Assembly (NCBI GenBank): GCA_049790855.1
Contig: JBAQZJ010000109.1
Location: forward strand, 1-35,799
DNA from: JACCRE01 sp049790855
Lineage (GTDB): Bacteria > Planctomycetota > Planctomycetia > Planctomycetales > Planctomycetaceae
Reading direction: 5' to 3'
Length of the DNA stretch: 35,799 nt
Part shown: one piece after another, positions 1 through 11,997 of the stretch
Layout: each line of letters starts with the position of its first letter
Numbering within the stretch: the stretch's first letter is position 1
Notes under the pieces: generated by a model
What the model saw: only the letters and a program-made list of their open reading frames with translations
The model's database searches: none
Told to the model about the DNA's origin: nothing
Position numbers and translations under genes: made by a program

Positions 1-11
1 GCCGGGGAGCC

Positions 12-43
12 CGATGTCGTTTAACGAGGCCGAAACGGCATCG
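12..43 (-). terminator. Hairpin downstream of the beta-propeller gene
   Basis: Positions 12-22 and 33-43 form an 11-bp stem with one G-T mismatch around a 10-nt loop. It lies about 50 bp past the stop of the minus-strand gene ending at 94. No U-run follows on the minus strand, so it may be a 3'-end stabilising hairpin rather than an intrinsic terminator. The rest of positions 1-93 shows nothing else. Confidence 0.3.
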
Positions 44-93
44 ACCGACGCCGTCGTTGACCGACCGCGACCGGCCAGCGGCGTTGCGCGATT

Positions 94-1359
94 CTACTGC
101 CGTCGAATGCGATAGAGATGCGTATCCGTCCGCAGGAAGATCGACGCGTCGGCGATGGCATACGAGGCCAGCGTTCGACCGGGGAGACTGTTCCTCGCCA
201 CTTCATCGAACGTCTTTCCTGGGCGGACGACGATCGTGCCCCCGTCTTCGTTCTGAAAGTAGATCAAACCGCCGGCGTGGACGGGCGAGGCCGAATAGTT
301 GCTCCCCAACCGTTCGACCCAATGCACCTCGCCCGTTCGGGCGTCGGCACACGTGCCCACGCCCCGGTCGCTGACGAAGTAAATCTCATCGCCGACCAGC
401 ACGGGCGAAGGCGTATGCGGGGCGGCTTTGTCGGTGCTCCAAGCGATCTCCGGCGCAGCCCCCGGACGCAGAGCGCAGAACGTCGCCTCGTCATATCCGG
501 TCGAGAAGTAGATCAGTCCATGCCCGAACACAGGCTTGGCGATCAAAGAATAGCCCTCGTGGTCGAAGCGCCAGATTTCCGATCCGTCGGCAGGATCGTA
601 GGCGACGACGTATTCGGCCGCAGGACTGACGATTTGCGTCCTCCCATCGACCTCGATCGCGAGCGGCGTGCCGAACGAGAATCCTTTCCTGCCGGCCAAC
701 GGCGGACGTTCGGTCTTCCAGCGGATTTTCCCTGTCTTCGTATCCAGCGTTGCGACGAACTGGACGTCGCTGCCGTCGCAATTGATGAAGAGCAGGTCGC
801 CCAGAAGAATCGGCGAGTTTCCGCTGCCGTGCGTGGGGCGATACCGCAGTTCGCGATTCTTCCAGACGACGTCACCGCCGAGTGTCAGGCAGGCGGTTCC
901 CTGCGTTCCGAAATGGACGAAGAGATGGCGGCCGTCGGTCAGAGGAGTCGGACTGGCGTGTGAGTTCTTGCCGTGAATCTTCTGCGTGTCGGCGAGCAGT
1001 TGCTCGAAAACGACCGTCGACCAGATCGTCTTGCCGTCGACCGCATCGAGGCAGAGAGTGGTCAATTGCCGATCGCGGGGTTGATCGGAATCCGTCGGCA
1101 CGGCGGCCGTCAGATAGATGCGATTCTCCCAATAGATCGGCGATGACCATCCTTCGCCGGGCACTTCCACTTTCCAAGCGATGTTCTTCTCCGGTCCCCA
1201 CTCGACGGGCAGGTTCGGCTCGTCGGAATGTCCCTGGCCGGTCGGCCCGCGAAACTGAGGCCAATTGCCGGCGTCGGCCGAAGCCGGCACCAGCAATACG
1301 GCGACAGCCGGTGCAGCTAGTAAATTGAACAGGATGGACGCACATCGCTGGGAATGCAT
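94..1359 (-). CDS. Secreted BamB-like (PQQ-type) beta-propeller protein
   Basis: A 421-residue protein with a clear signal peptide: a hydrophobic run of about residues 8-25 ending in PASADA. The mature part starts near GNWPQFRGPTGQG, the motif that opens the large planctomycete family of PQQ-binding-like beta-propeller proteins. Blade-type repeats follow, with Trp-rich elements such as GKIRWKTE, GSEIWRFD and GEVHWVERLG. The likely role is a periplasmic or surface scaffold. Enzymatic quinoprotein activity is not shown, because the residues that would bind PQQ cannot be assigned here. It lies 48 bp downstream of greA on the same strand and may be read through from it. The ATG at 1359 directly precedes the signal peptide, but no strong ribosome binding site is visible. 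Confidence 0.85.
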   Translation of the reverse strand: MHSQRCASILFNLLAAPAVAVLLVPASADAGNWPQFRGPTGQGHSDEPNLPVEWGPEKNIAWKVEVPGEGWSSPIYWENRIYLTAAVPTDSDQPRDRQLTTLCLDAVDGKTIWSTVVFEQLLADTQKIHGKNSHASPTPLTDGRHLFVHFGTQGTACLTLGGDVVWKNRELRYRPTHGSGNSPILLGDLLFINCDGSDVQFVATLDTKTGKIRWKTERPPLAGRKGFSFGTPLAIEVDGRTQIVSPAAEYVVAYDPADGSEIWRFDHEGYSLIAKPVFGHGLIYFSTGYDEATFCALRPGAAPEIAWSTDKAAPHTPSPVLVGDEIYFVSDRGVGTCADARTGEVHWVERLGSNYSASPVHAGGLIYFQNEDGGTIVVRPGKTFDEVARNSLPGRTLASYAIADASIFLRTDTHLYRIRRQ

Positions 1360-1407
1360 GGTCGTGCGATGCCGGCGTTGCCAAAGGGGAGGAATGCGGG
1401 CCGGCCG

Positions 1408-1890
1408 TCACGCCGGATCTTCGATCGCGAGGATTTCGAGCCGGAGCCGGCCGGTCGGAATCTCGACCTCGGTGGTGTCGCCGACCTTCTTGCCCATCAG
1501 GCCGTTGGCGATCGGGCTGTTGGTGAGGATTTTCATCGGTTCGGCGGAGTAATCCTCCTCGCCGGGGCCGACAAGCTCGTAGCGCTCCTCACCGTCGTCG
1601 GACAGGTCTTTCACGGTGACGATGGAACCGAACGTCACCTGGCCTTTGGGCATTTCGGCGCGGTCGACGATGTAACAGTTCGCCAGGCGCGATTTGAGCT
1701 GGTTGATCTTCGCCTGCAGCATGCCCTGCGTTTCACGCTGGCCGTGGTATTCGGCATTCTCGCTGAGATCCCCTTCCGCACGGGCGTTCTTGATCGCCTC
1801 GCGGACCTTGGGCATCTCCACCTCTTCGAGGATTCTCGCCTCTTCGCGAAGTTTCTCGTAGCCTTCGCGCGAGATCGGCTGACGTTCCAT
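1408..1890 (-). CDS. greA: Transcription elongation factor GreA
   Basis: A 160-residue protein, the usual GreA length. It rescues backtracked RNA polymerase by stimulating transcript cleavage. The N-terminal coiled coil carries the acidic tip motif GDLSENAEYH, whose Asp and Glu coordinate the catalytic Mg2+ in the polymerase. The C-terminal FKBP-like domain includes the typical SPIANGLMGKKVGD segment. I chose the ATG at 1890, which begins MERQPISREGYEKL. It has the ribosome binding site AAAGGTG just upstream, and an upstream in-frame extension has no family counterpart. It follows the Gfo/Idh/MocA gene after about 195 bp, so it may have its own promoter. Confidence 0.97.
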   Translation of the reverse strand: MERQPISREGYEKLREEARILEEVEMPKVREAIKNARAEGDLSENAEYHGQRETQGMLQAKINQLKSRLANCYIVDRAEMPKGQVTFGSIVTVKDLSDDGEERYELVGPGEEDYSAEPMKILTNSPIANGLMGKKVGDTTEVEIPTGRLRLEILAIEDPA

Positions 1891-2085
1891 GGATTCACCT
1901 TTCCGCTGCCATCCGGCCGGCGGCTCGGCTCGACGATCGAGTTCAAACAGGGCGAAAAGAAACACGGGCCACCGACCGGGGCTTGATGCCCCGAGCCGGT
2001 GCCCGCGTGGTCGTGTATGTGTCGCGCCGATTATACCCGTACACGGTGACGCGATGCTACGGGGACGACGGGAATCACCCGTCGA

Positions 2086-3222
<1,137 letters not shown>

Positions 3223-3272
3223 TGGCTCTCTCCGAAGGCTCGTGCTCAAGGTGATGAAGCGTCATCGCTCAT

Positions 3273-3306
3273 GGCCGCCAGACAGCCTCTACGGCCGCCA
3301 GACAGC
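3273..3306. repeat. Short tandem duplication at the toxin 3' end
   Basis: The 14-mer GGCCGCCAGACAGC occurs at 3273-3286 and again at 3293-3306, a 20-bp period. The copy at 3293-3306 encodes the C-terminal residues of the toxin reading frame; the other lies just past its stop. It looks like a small slippage duplication. Confidence 0.8.
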
Positions 3307-3539
3307 GAATACCGTCGCGATCCGATCTTCCTCAGAAACGTCAAAGTAAACCGCCAAAGCGAAACGAAGAAGAAACGGGTCGATCCGGAACGGCTCTCGC
3401 CGGACCCGTCGGCCGATGTGCCCAGCAGCCGGTCGATACCGTCGGCCGCCGTCGTGATGGACGATCGATCCTCCGCGTTGATCCATAGCTCCGCGAGTTT
3501 CCGCTTCGCGGCCGGTTTCCAAACGACGGTGAACCTCAT
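3289..3539 (-). pseudogene. RelE/ParE-type toxin, frameshifted
   Basis: The start, MRFTVVWKPAAKRKLAELW, is typical of a planctomycete RelE/ParE-superfamily toxin, and the frame runs through GESRSGSTRFFFVS. At about 3357-3361 the frame breaks. In the next frame the expected C-terminus follows: LAVYFDVSEEDRIATVFAVWRP and a stop at 3289. Restoring one base in the CT after the TCG codon gives FVSPLAVYF, so a single-base deletion, or a sequencing error, explains it. As written, the ribosome would read on to a stop at 3246 with an unrelated C-terminus. The start overlaps the antitoxin stop as ATGA (3536-3539), the usual coupling of such pairs. The reconstructed product is about 83 residues. Confidence 0.75.
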
Positions 3540-3772
3540 TCCCGGCCGAGCTCCTTCCAGATCTCGCCGAGCGTTTGGCCTCCCGGTTCGGCACGCATGG
3601 CGGCAAGCTCGGCGGGAGAATACGGACATCGGTCCTCCGGCCGGGGGACGGGAACCGACCGAGCGGGAACGACGAAGCCGAGCGGCCGGCCGTTCTCGTC
3701 GAGCAATTCCGCGGGTTCCTCAAGCCCTCCGAGTCGATCGCGGAGGTTCTTGTCTGCGGTGATCCGGACCAT
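3536..3772 (-). CDS. Antitoxin of a RelE/ParE-type toxin-antitoxin pair
   Basis: A 78-residue acidic protein, MVRITADKNLRDRLGGLEE onward, with the segment LLDENGRPLGFVVP followed by RCPYSPAELAAMR. That layout (short beta-rich start, then a helical toxin-binding tail) is common in small antitoxins paired with RelE/ParE toxins in planctomycetes and cyanobacteria. I infer the role mainly from position: it precedes the toxin frame with an ATGA overlap. A GAGGAA site precedes the ATG at 3772. It begins only 16 bp after the TIM-barrel gene stop, so it sits inside a sugar-metabolism operon. If the toxin is truly broken, it may be an orphan. Confidence 0.7.
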   Translation of the reverse strand: MVRITADKNLRDRLGGLEEPAELLDENGRPLGFVVPARSVPVPRPEDRCPYSPAELAAMRAEPGGQTLGEIWKELGRE

Positions 3773-3788
3773 CGGTTTTTCCTCGCTA

Positions 3789-4841
<1,053 letters not shown>

Positions 4842-4879
4842 CGTTATTCCTCGAGAAGGGCTTGCCTGACGAGCAACTT

Positions 4880-6106
<1,227 letters not shown>

Positions 6107-6310
6107 GTGCGGCTCCTCGGCGGAGTCTGTCGTGGGTGCGTCGGATAGAGACGACGATCGCCGTCGGAACGGCGGCTCGCCGCGCGTCGTTTCGCCGCGT
6201 GAATGCGGCGAGCGTATTGTGCGCAGTCGGCCCGACGATGCAAAGCATGCGGAAGTGTTTGTACGTTTCGCCAGGATCAGCCGGGCCGAGGCGCGAGAAT
6301 TGCGCCGTGC

Positions 6311-6338
6311 TTGTCGCACTCGAGACCGCTCGTACAAT
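6311..6338 (+). promoter_or_regulatory. Candidate sigma-70 promoter for argC
   Basis: TTGTCG (6311-6316), a 16-bp spacer and TACAAT (6333-6338) match the -35/-10 consensus at 4 and 5 of 6 positions. A start near 6345 would give a leader of about 33 nt ahead of the argC GTG. It lies in the 271-bp divergent gap between the cupin gene and argC; nothing else was seen there. Confidence 0.5.
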
Positions 6339-6377
6339 GCCACGTCGACTGCAAATCCTGTGCGAACGGAGCCGATC

Positions 6378-7394
6378 GTGGCGAAGGTGAACGTCGCCAT
6401 TTATGGGGCGACTGGTTATACGGCCCTCGAGTTGATTCGCATCCTCCTGCGGCATCCGCATGCGAGAATCACGGCGGTCACCAGCCGTCAGGATGCCGGA
6501 AAATCTGTCGAGGCGGTTCATCAGAGCCTGACCGGACGGCTGGATCTGATGTTCGAAGACCTGCCCGCGGCGGACCTTGCCTCGCGCGCCGACATCGTAT
6601 TCTGCTGCGTTCCGCACGGGGCCAGCATGGCCGCCGTGCCGGAACTACTTGCCGCTGGCGTGAAGGTCATCGACCTGAGTGCCGACTACCGGCTGTCGGA
6701 CCCTGGTGTATATGAGCAATGGTACGGACTGGTACACACCGACCCGACTCGACTCGGGGAGACCGTCTACGGTTTGCCGGAGTTGTTCGCCGATCGCATT
6801 CCGGGCCAGGATCTCATCGCTAATCCCGGCTGTTACACGAGCACGTCGATTCTTGCGCTCGCACCATTGATCGCCAACGGCCTCATCGAGCCGACAGGCA
6901 TCGTCATCGACGCCAAGAGTGGTGTCAGCGGTGCGGGGCGGTCACTCAAGCTGGGAACGCTCTATGCGGAATGCAACGAGAGCTTCTCGGCGTATGCCGT
7001 CGGCAAGCATCGTCACCAGCCCGAGATCGAACAGATCCTTTCGCAGTCGACCGACCGGACGGTTGACGTCCTCTTCACTCCGCACCTGGTCCCGATGGAT
7101 CGCGGGATTTTCGCTTCCATTTACGCGACCCCCGCCGGCGACGTTTCCCAATCGGACCTGCTGGCGGCGATTCGACAGTTCTACGCCGGCAAGCCGTTCG
7201 TGCGGGTTGTTGATCACCTGCCGGCGACCAAAGACGTCACCTTTACGAATTTCTGCGACGTGACGGCGCGCGTCGTGAAGGGCAGGGTGCTGTTGTTTGC
7301 GGTGCTCGACAACCTCATCAAGGGCGCCGCCGGTGTTGCTGTTCAGAACTTCAATCTATTGTGCGGATTCGAGGAAACGACGGCGCTTCTCTAG
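6378..7394 (+). CDS. argC: N-acetyl-gamma-glutamyl-phosphate reductase
   Basis: A 338-residue enzyme of the third step of arginine synthesis. It makes N-acetylglutamate semialdehyde from N-acetylglutamyl phosphate with NADPH. The Rossmann motif IYGATGYTALEL is at residues 8-19. The catalytic Cys152 lies in NPGCYTS, and GKHRHQPEIEQ and FTPHLVPMDRG are further family motifs. It uses a GTG start at 6378 with CGGAG upstream; the in-frame ATG at 6081 would add 99 residues, covering the neighbouring divergent gene start. It is followed by argJ after 168 bp. Confidence 0.96.
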   Translation: MAKVNVAIYGATGYTALELIRILLRHPHARITAVTSRQDAGKSVEAVHQSLTGRLDLMFEDLPAADLASRADIVFCCVPHGASMAAVPELLAAGVKVIDLSADYRLSDPGVYEQWYGLVHTDPTRLGETVYGLPELFADRIPGQDLIANPGCYTSTSILALAPLIANGLIEPTGIVIDAKSGVSGAGRSLKLGTLYAECNESFSAYAVGKHRHQPEIEQILSQSTDRTVDVLFTPHLVPMDRGIFASIYATPAGDVSQSDLLAAIRQFYAGKPFVRVVDHLPATKDVTFTNFCDVTARVVKGRVLLFAVLDNLIKGAAGVAVQNFNLLCGFEETTALL

Positions 7395-7562
7395 CGCCAT
7401 GTCTCTCAAATCCGTCTGTTCCGCGAGCGATTTTCGCTTGCCGAATCGCCGCTTTGCCAGGAACTTCATCCAGTGGCGGCACGAATCCGGCCCAGAAATG
7501 GCAGGCCTGCGAAAACTCGCGTAGCATACCGCTCCACCGACTCGACGAGGACATGTCGGCCA

Positions 7563-8762
7563 ATGACTGGCCCTTTTTCACTGCCGCTCGGCTTTCGCGC
7601 CGCTGGAATTCATTGCGGAATCAAATCCGATCTGCAGAAGCTCGATTTGTCGCTGTTTGCGTCCGACCGGCCTGCTGCGGCAGCGGGCGTGTTCACGCAG
7701 AATCGCGTGTGCGGAGCGCCCGTGGTCGTCAGCCGCGAGCGGGTACCCACCGAGACGGCGCGAGCCGTGCTGATCAATTCCGGCAATGCGAACGCCTGTA
7801 CCGGCCAACAGGGTCTCGACGACGCCAGAGCCTCGACGAGCGCCGTGGCATCGCTGCTTGGATGTCGTGCCGAAGACGTGCTTGTCTGCTCGACGGGAGT
7901 GATCGGTCGGCCGCTGCCGATGCAGAAACTCTCCGCCGGCCTTCCGTGCGTCGTCGAGGAACTTGCCGCGACGGACGAGGCGTTTGGTGCCGCCGCCCGT
8001 GGCATGATGACGACTGATACGGTCTCGAAACAGGCCATGCGTCGAATCGAGATCGACGGCACGACGGTGACGTTCGCGGCGGCTGCAAAAGGCGCCGCCA
8101 TGATCGCGCCGAACATGGCGACGATGCTGGCAGTCGTGATGACGGATGCCGCGCTGTCGGCGGAACAGGCGAGCGAGATCCTTCGATCGGCCGTCGATCG
8201 ATCGTTCAACCGCATCAGTATCGACGGCCACACGAGCACGAGTGACACCGTCCTGTTGCTCGCGAACGGCGCTGCGGGCGTCCCGTCGACCGGTCGAGTG
8301 GCGATCGATCTCGTTCGCGTCGCGGTTGACGAAGTCTGCGCCGAACTTGCGGAAGGCATCGTGCGAGATGCCGAGGGAGCTACGCATTTCATCTCGGTCG
8401 ACGTGCAGGGAATGCCGTCGGAGGAAGACGCGGTTCGGGTCGCTCGCACCGTCGCGGACAGCCCGCTCGTGAAGACGGCGATCGCGGGAGCCGATCCGAA
8501 TTGGGGCCGAATCGTGTCCGCCGCCGGATATGCGGGGTTTTCCTTTGAGGAACGCGACCTGAGCCTCACTATTAACGGCACGCCCGTCTATCGCGACGGA
8601 TCGCCGCTGAACTTCGAGGCCGCCGCCGTTTCGAAGTCGATTCGCGACCGGCGCGACACGTCGCTCGTGTTGACGTTCTCGCTCGGCGATGCCGCGGCCC
8701 GTATCCTCACCAGCGATCTGACGGCAGAATATGTGCGGCTGAACGCCGACTACACGACGTAG
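7563..8762 (+). CDS. argJ: Bifunctional glutamate N-acetyltransferase / amino-acid acetyltransferase
   Basis: A 399-residue protein that transfers acetyl from N-acetylornithine to glutamate, the recycling route of arginine synthesis, and may also use acetyl-CoA. The precursor self-cleaves before Thr187 in KGAAMIAPNMATML, which supplies the nucleophile. NSGNANACTG, CSTGVIGR and GADPNWGRI are further diagnostic motifs. I start at the ATG at 7563 (MTGPFSLPLGFRAAGIHCGIK), where similarity to the family begins. Its GAGG site is rather far upstream (about 13 nt), and another ATG at 7553 is out of frame. It shares strand and pathway with argC and is followed by putA after 38 bp. Confidence 0.95.
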   Translation: MTGPFSLPLGFRAAGIHCGIKSDLQKLDLSLFASDRPAAAAGVFTQNRVCGAPVVVSRERVPTETARAVLINSGNANACTGQQGLDDARASTSAVASLLGCRAEDVLVCSTGVIGRPLPMQKLSAGLPCVVEELAATDEAFGAAARGMMTTDTVSKQAMRRIEIDGTTVTFAAAAKGAAMIAPNMATMLAVVMTDAALSAEQASEILRSAVDRSFNRISIDGHTSTSDTVLLLANGAAGVPSTGRVAIDLVRVAVDEVCAELAEGIVRDAEGATHFISVDVQGMPSEEDAVRVARTVADSPLVKTAIAGADPNWGRIVSAAGYAGFSFEERDLSLTINGTPVYRDGSPLNFEAAAVSKSIRDRRDTSLVLTFSLGDAAARILTSDLTAEYVRLNADYTT

Positions 8763-8800
8763 GGCGTTCTCTGCTCACTGGCGGTCACAGCAGGCATACG

Positions 8801-11800
8801 ATGGCTGACGGCCAATCAACGAGAATGGCGACGAACTCGCCCCGAACGGAGTCACGCTTGGCAACCACGACGCGTCCGGCCGATTTCGCGGCCAGGACCG
8901 AAACCGGCACACAGGCGATCGGTCAGTTGCTCTGGCATCGACTGGGACGTCGTCGGCCTTCGTTCCTCGAACGCCGCTGGTGGGACGACCGGCTGGTCGA
9001 CTGGGCGCTGGCCGACGAGTCGGTCAAAGTCCAGATGTTCCGCTTCGTCGACGTCCTTCCGATGCTGCGGACACACGCCTCCGTCACGCAGCATCTTCGC
9101 GAATACTTCGACGACGTGCGGCGGCATCTGCCGTGGGCGGCGCGGTTGATGGTCACCTCCGCCGAGCCGGATTCGATGATCGGTCGCGCGATCGCCGTCA
9201 GCGCCAGAAGCAGCGCACAACGGATGGCGCGACGGTTCATTGCCGGGCGCGACGTCGACGAGGTGCTCGAAACGGTTCGTCGGCTGCGATCGGCCGGGCA
9301 GGCATTCACGCTCGATCTGCTCGGCGAAGCGGTGATCAGCGACGACGAGGCGGAACGCTACCAGCACCAATACCTCAGTCTGCTTCGCAACCTCGCCAAC
9401 GAAGTCAACTCGTGGCCCGAAGATCCGCAACTCGATCAGGACGACCAGCGATCGATACCACGCATCAACGTCTCGCTGAAACTCTCGGCGCTTGATGCAC
9501 GGTTCAACCCCGCCGATCCGGCTGGAACCTACGAACGGGTTGCCGCAAGACTGCGGCCGATTTTGAGGACGGCGCATGAATGCGACGCATTCGTGAACGT
9601 CGACATGGAGCAGTACGCGTACAAGTCGCTGACCCACGACGTGTTCCGCCGCGTGCTGATGGAAGACGAATTCCGTGATTTCGCCGATACGGGAATCGTC
9701 GTTCAGGCTTATTTGCACGACAGCAGTGACGATCTAACGTCACTGCTCGAATGGGTCGAAGACCGGGGTACGCCGATCGGCGTGCGGCTCGTCAAGGGCG
9801 CCTACTGGGACTACGAGACGGTCGTCGCACGCTCGCACGGCTGGCCGGTGCCGGTCTATCGACAGAAGTGGCAGTCGGACGAGAATTTCGAGCGGCTGAC
9901 GCGGTTTCTGATGGAGAACCACACCCGCCTGCGACCGGCGATCGCCAGTCACAACCTGCGAAGTCTCTCGCACGCCCTGGCGTGTGCGAAGTCGCTGAAT
10001 GTGCCGCAAGACGCCTTCGAACTGCAAGTGCTGTTCGGCATGGCAGGCGATCAGGCGGAGTTGTTTTCGGAACTTGGCTATCGCGTTCGCGTCTACCTGC
10101 CGTTCGGTGAGTTGATTCCCGGCATGGCATACCTAGTACGCCGATTGCTGGAAAATACGTCGAACGATTCTTTTCTGCGGCACAGCTACGACGAATCCGC
10201 CTCGATCGAGGAACTGATGATGAATCCGACCACTGTGGGGGCGAACTCGCCCCCGCTGCCGCCCGACCCGGAACCCGAGTTCGCGAACGAACCGCAAACC
10301 GATTTCAGCCGGGAAGAGAATCGGTCGAAGATGCAGGAGGCGCTGGACGACGTTCGCTCGCAGTTCGGCAAAGATTATCCGCTTGTGGTCGGCGGCCGAG
10401 CCATCGACACGACCCGGAAATTGACGTCGGTCAATCCGTCGAATAAGTCCGAGACGATCGGCGTCGTCGCGTGCGCCACTGCCGACCATGCGACCGACGC
10501 GATCGAAGCGGCCCGGCGAGCGTTCCCCGAGTGGGCACGAACGGAACCGCACCATCGCGCCGAGTATCTGGAACTGGTCGCCGCCGAACTTCGCATGCGG
10601 CGATTCGAACTGGCCGCCTGGATCGTCTTCGAGAGCGGCAAGCCGTGGCTCGACGCCGACGCCGACGTTGCCGAGGCGATCGACTTCTGCATGTACTACG
10701 CGATGCAGATTCGCCGGCTTGCTGCCGGCCACGACGTCGACGTTCCTGGTGAAGAGAACCACTACTACTACCGGCCGCGCGGCGTGGCGGTCGTCATTGC
10801 CCCGTGGAACTTCCCATTGGCGATTCTGACCGGCATGACGGCCGCGGCGCTGGTGACGGGCAACACCGTCATCATGAAGCCGGCCGAGCAGTCGCCGATC
10901 ATCGCCGCCAGGCTGATGGAGGCGTTCCGCGACGCGGGAGTGCCGGACGGCGTCGTCAACTTTCTGCCCGGCATCGGCGAAGAAGTCGGGCCGGAACTCG
11001 TCGGCAGCCCTGAAGTCGATCTCATCGCGTTCACCGGATCGCGCGACGTCGGGCTGGGTATCAACGCCAAGGCCGCCGAGACCGATTCGCGACAATCGTC
11101 GGTCAAGCACGTCCTCGCCGAGATGGGCGGAAAGAACGCGATCATCGTCGATGACGACGCCGATCTCGACGAAGCCGTCGCCGGTGTCGTTCAGAGCGCC
11201 TTCGGCTACGCCGGGCAGAAATGTTCAGCGTGCTCGCGCGTGATCGTCGTCGGCAGTGCCTACGACGTGTTCATCGAGCGGCTGGTTGCAGCGACTCGCA
11301 GCCTGAAGATCGGCCCGGCCGATTCCCCCGGCAGCGACGTCGGTCCATTGATCGACGAAGAGGCCCGCAAGCGGGTGTTGCGTTATATCGAACTCGGCAA
11401 AGAGGTGAACACACTGGCCCTCGCGGTCGATGCCGGCCCGCTGGCGAAGAAGGGCCATTTCGTCGGCCCACACATTTTCACCGGCGTGAAACCGGAAGAC
11501 CGCCTGGCCACCGAAGAGATTTTCGGACCGGTGCTCTCCGTTTTCCGGGCGCGCGACCTCGACGAAGCCTTGCGGATCGCCAACGGCACCAGCTATGCGC
11601 TGACCGCCGGCATCTTCAGCCGCAGTCCCGAGAACCTCCGCAAGGCCGCACGGGAACTTGTGGCAGGCAACATCTATCTGAACCGCGGAATCACCGGCGC
11701 CCTCGTCCACCGCCAACCTTTCGGCGGCTTCAAAATGAGCGGCATCGGCACGAAAGCCGGCGGCCCCGACTATCTCCATCAATTCCTGATCCCTGTCAAC

Positions 11801-11869
11801 GTCACCGAGAACACGATGCGGCGGGGGTTCGCGCCGGCGGCGGAGCAATCAGAAGCGGCGAGTGAGTGA
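8801..11869 (+). CDS. putA: Bifunctional proline dehydrogenase / delta-1-pyrroline-5-carboxylate dehydrogenase
   Basis: A 1022-residue fused enzyme oxidising proline to glutamate. The proline dehydrogenase barrel spans about residues 100-470, with NVSLKLSAL near 223, RLVKGAYWD near 328, and YLPFGELIPGMAYLVRRL. A Pro-rich linker near residues 475-500 joins it to the aldehyde dehydrogenase domain: APWNFP near 666, the general-base Glu in LAEMGGKN near 774, and the nucleophile Cys in GQKCSACSR at about 808. There is no N-terminal DNA-binding ribbon-helix-helix domain, so it should not act as a repressor as E. coli PutA does. It starts 38 bp after argJ. Proline breakdown and arginine synthesis both involve glutamate-semialdehyde-type intermediates, but co-regulation is only inferred. 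Confidence 0.96.
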   Translation: MADGQSTRMATNSPRTESRLATTTRPADFAARTETGTQAIGQLLWHRLGRRRPSFLERRWWDDRLVDWALADESVKVQMFRFVDVLPMLRTHASVTQHLREYFDDVRRHLPWAARLMVTSAEPDSMIGRAIAVSARSSAQRMARRFIAGRDVDEVLETVRRLRSAGQAFTLDLLGEAVISDDEAERYQHQYLSLLRNLANEVNSWPEDPQLDQDDQRSIPRINVSLKLSALDARFNPADPAGTYERVAARLRPILRTAHECDAFVNVDMEQYAYKSLTHDVFRRVLMEDEFRDFADTGIVVQAYLHDSSDDLTSLLEWVEDRGTPIGVRLVKGAYWDYETVVARSHGWPVPVYRQKWQSDENFERLTRFLMENHTRLRPAIASHNLRSLSHALACAKSLNVPQDAFELQVLFGMAGDQAELFSELGYRVRVYLPFGELIPGMAYLVRRLLENTSNDSFLRHSYDESASIEELMMNPTTVGANSPPLPPDPEPEFANEPQTDFSREENRSKMQEALDDVRSQFGKDYPLVVGGRAIDTTRKLTSVNPSNKSETIGVVACATADHATDAIEAARRAFPEWARTEPHHRAEYLELVAAELRMRRFELAAWIVFESGKPWLDADADVAEAIDFCMYYAMQIRRLAAGHDVDVPGEENHYYYRPRGVAVVIAPWNFPLAILTGMTAAALVTGNTVIMKPAEQSPIIAARLMEAFRDAGVPDGVVNFLPGIGEEVGPELVGSPEVDLIAFTGSRDVGLGINAKAAETDSRQSSVKHVLAEMGGKNAIIVDDDADLDEAVAGVVQSAFGYAGQKCSACSRVIVVGSAYDVFIERLVAATRSLKIGPADSPGSDVGPLIDEEARKRVLRYIELGKEVNTLALAVDAGPLAKKGHFVGPHIFTGVKPEDRLATEEIFGPVLSVFRARDLDEALRIANGTSYALTAGIFSRSPENLRKAARELVAGNIYLNRGITGALVHRQPFGGFKMSGIGTKAGGPDYLHQFLIPVNVTENTMRRGFAPAAEQSEAASE

Positions 11870-11997
11870 AACGAATCGCGAATGGACACTCCGCGTCGCT
11901 TCACCATTTCGACCGCTCTACCTACCGCACGCTTATGCACGCCAAGCAGGCACGAGCGCATCGGCAAGTCAGGGGCGCGGCCGATGATTCCAAGCTG

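Noticed and set aside
3355..3365. Programmed ribosomal frameshifting in the toxin gene
   Set aside because: There is no standard slippery heptamer with a downstream structure. A simple one-base loss explains the data.
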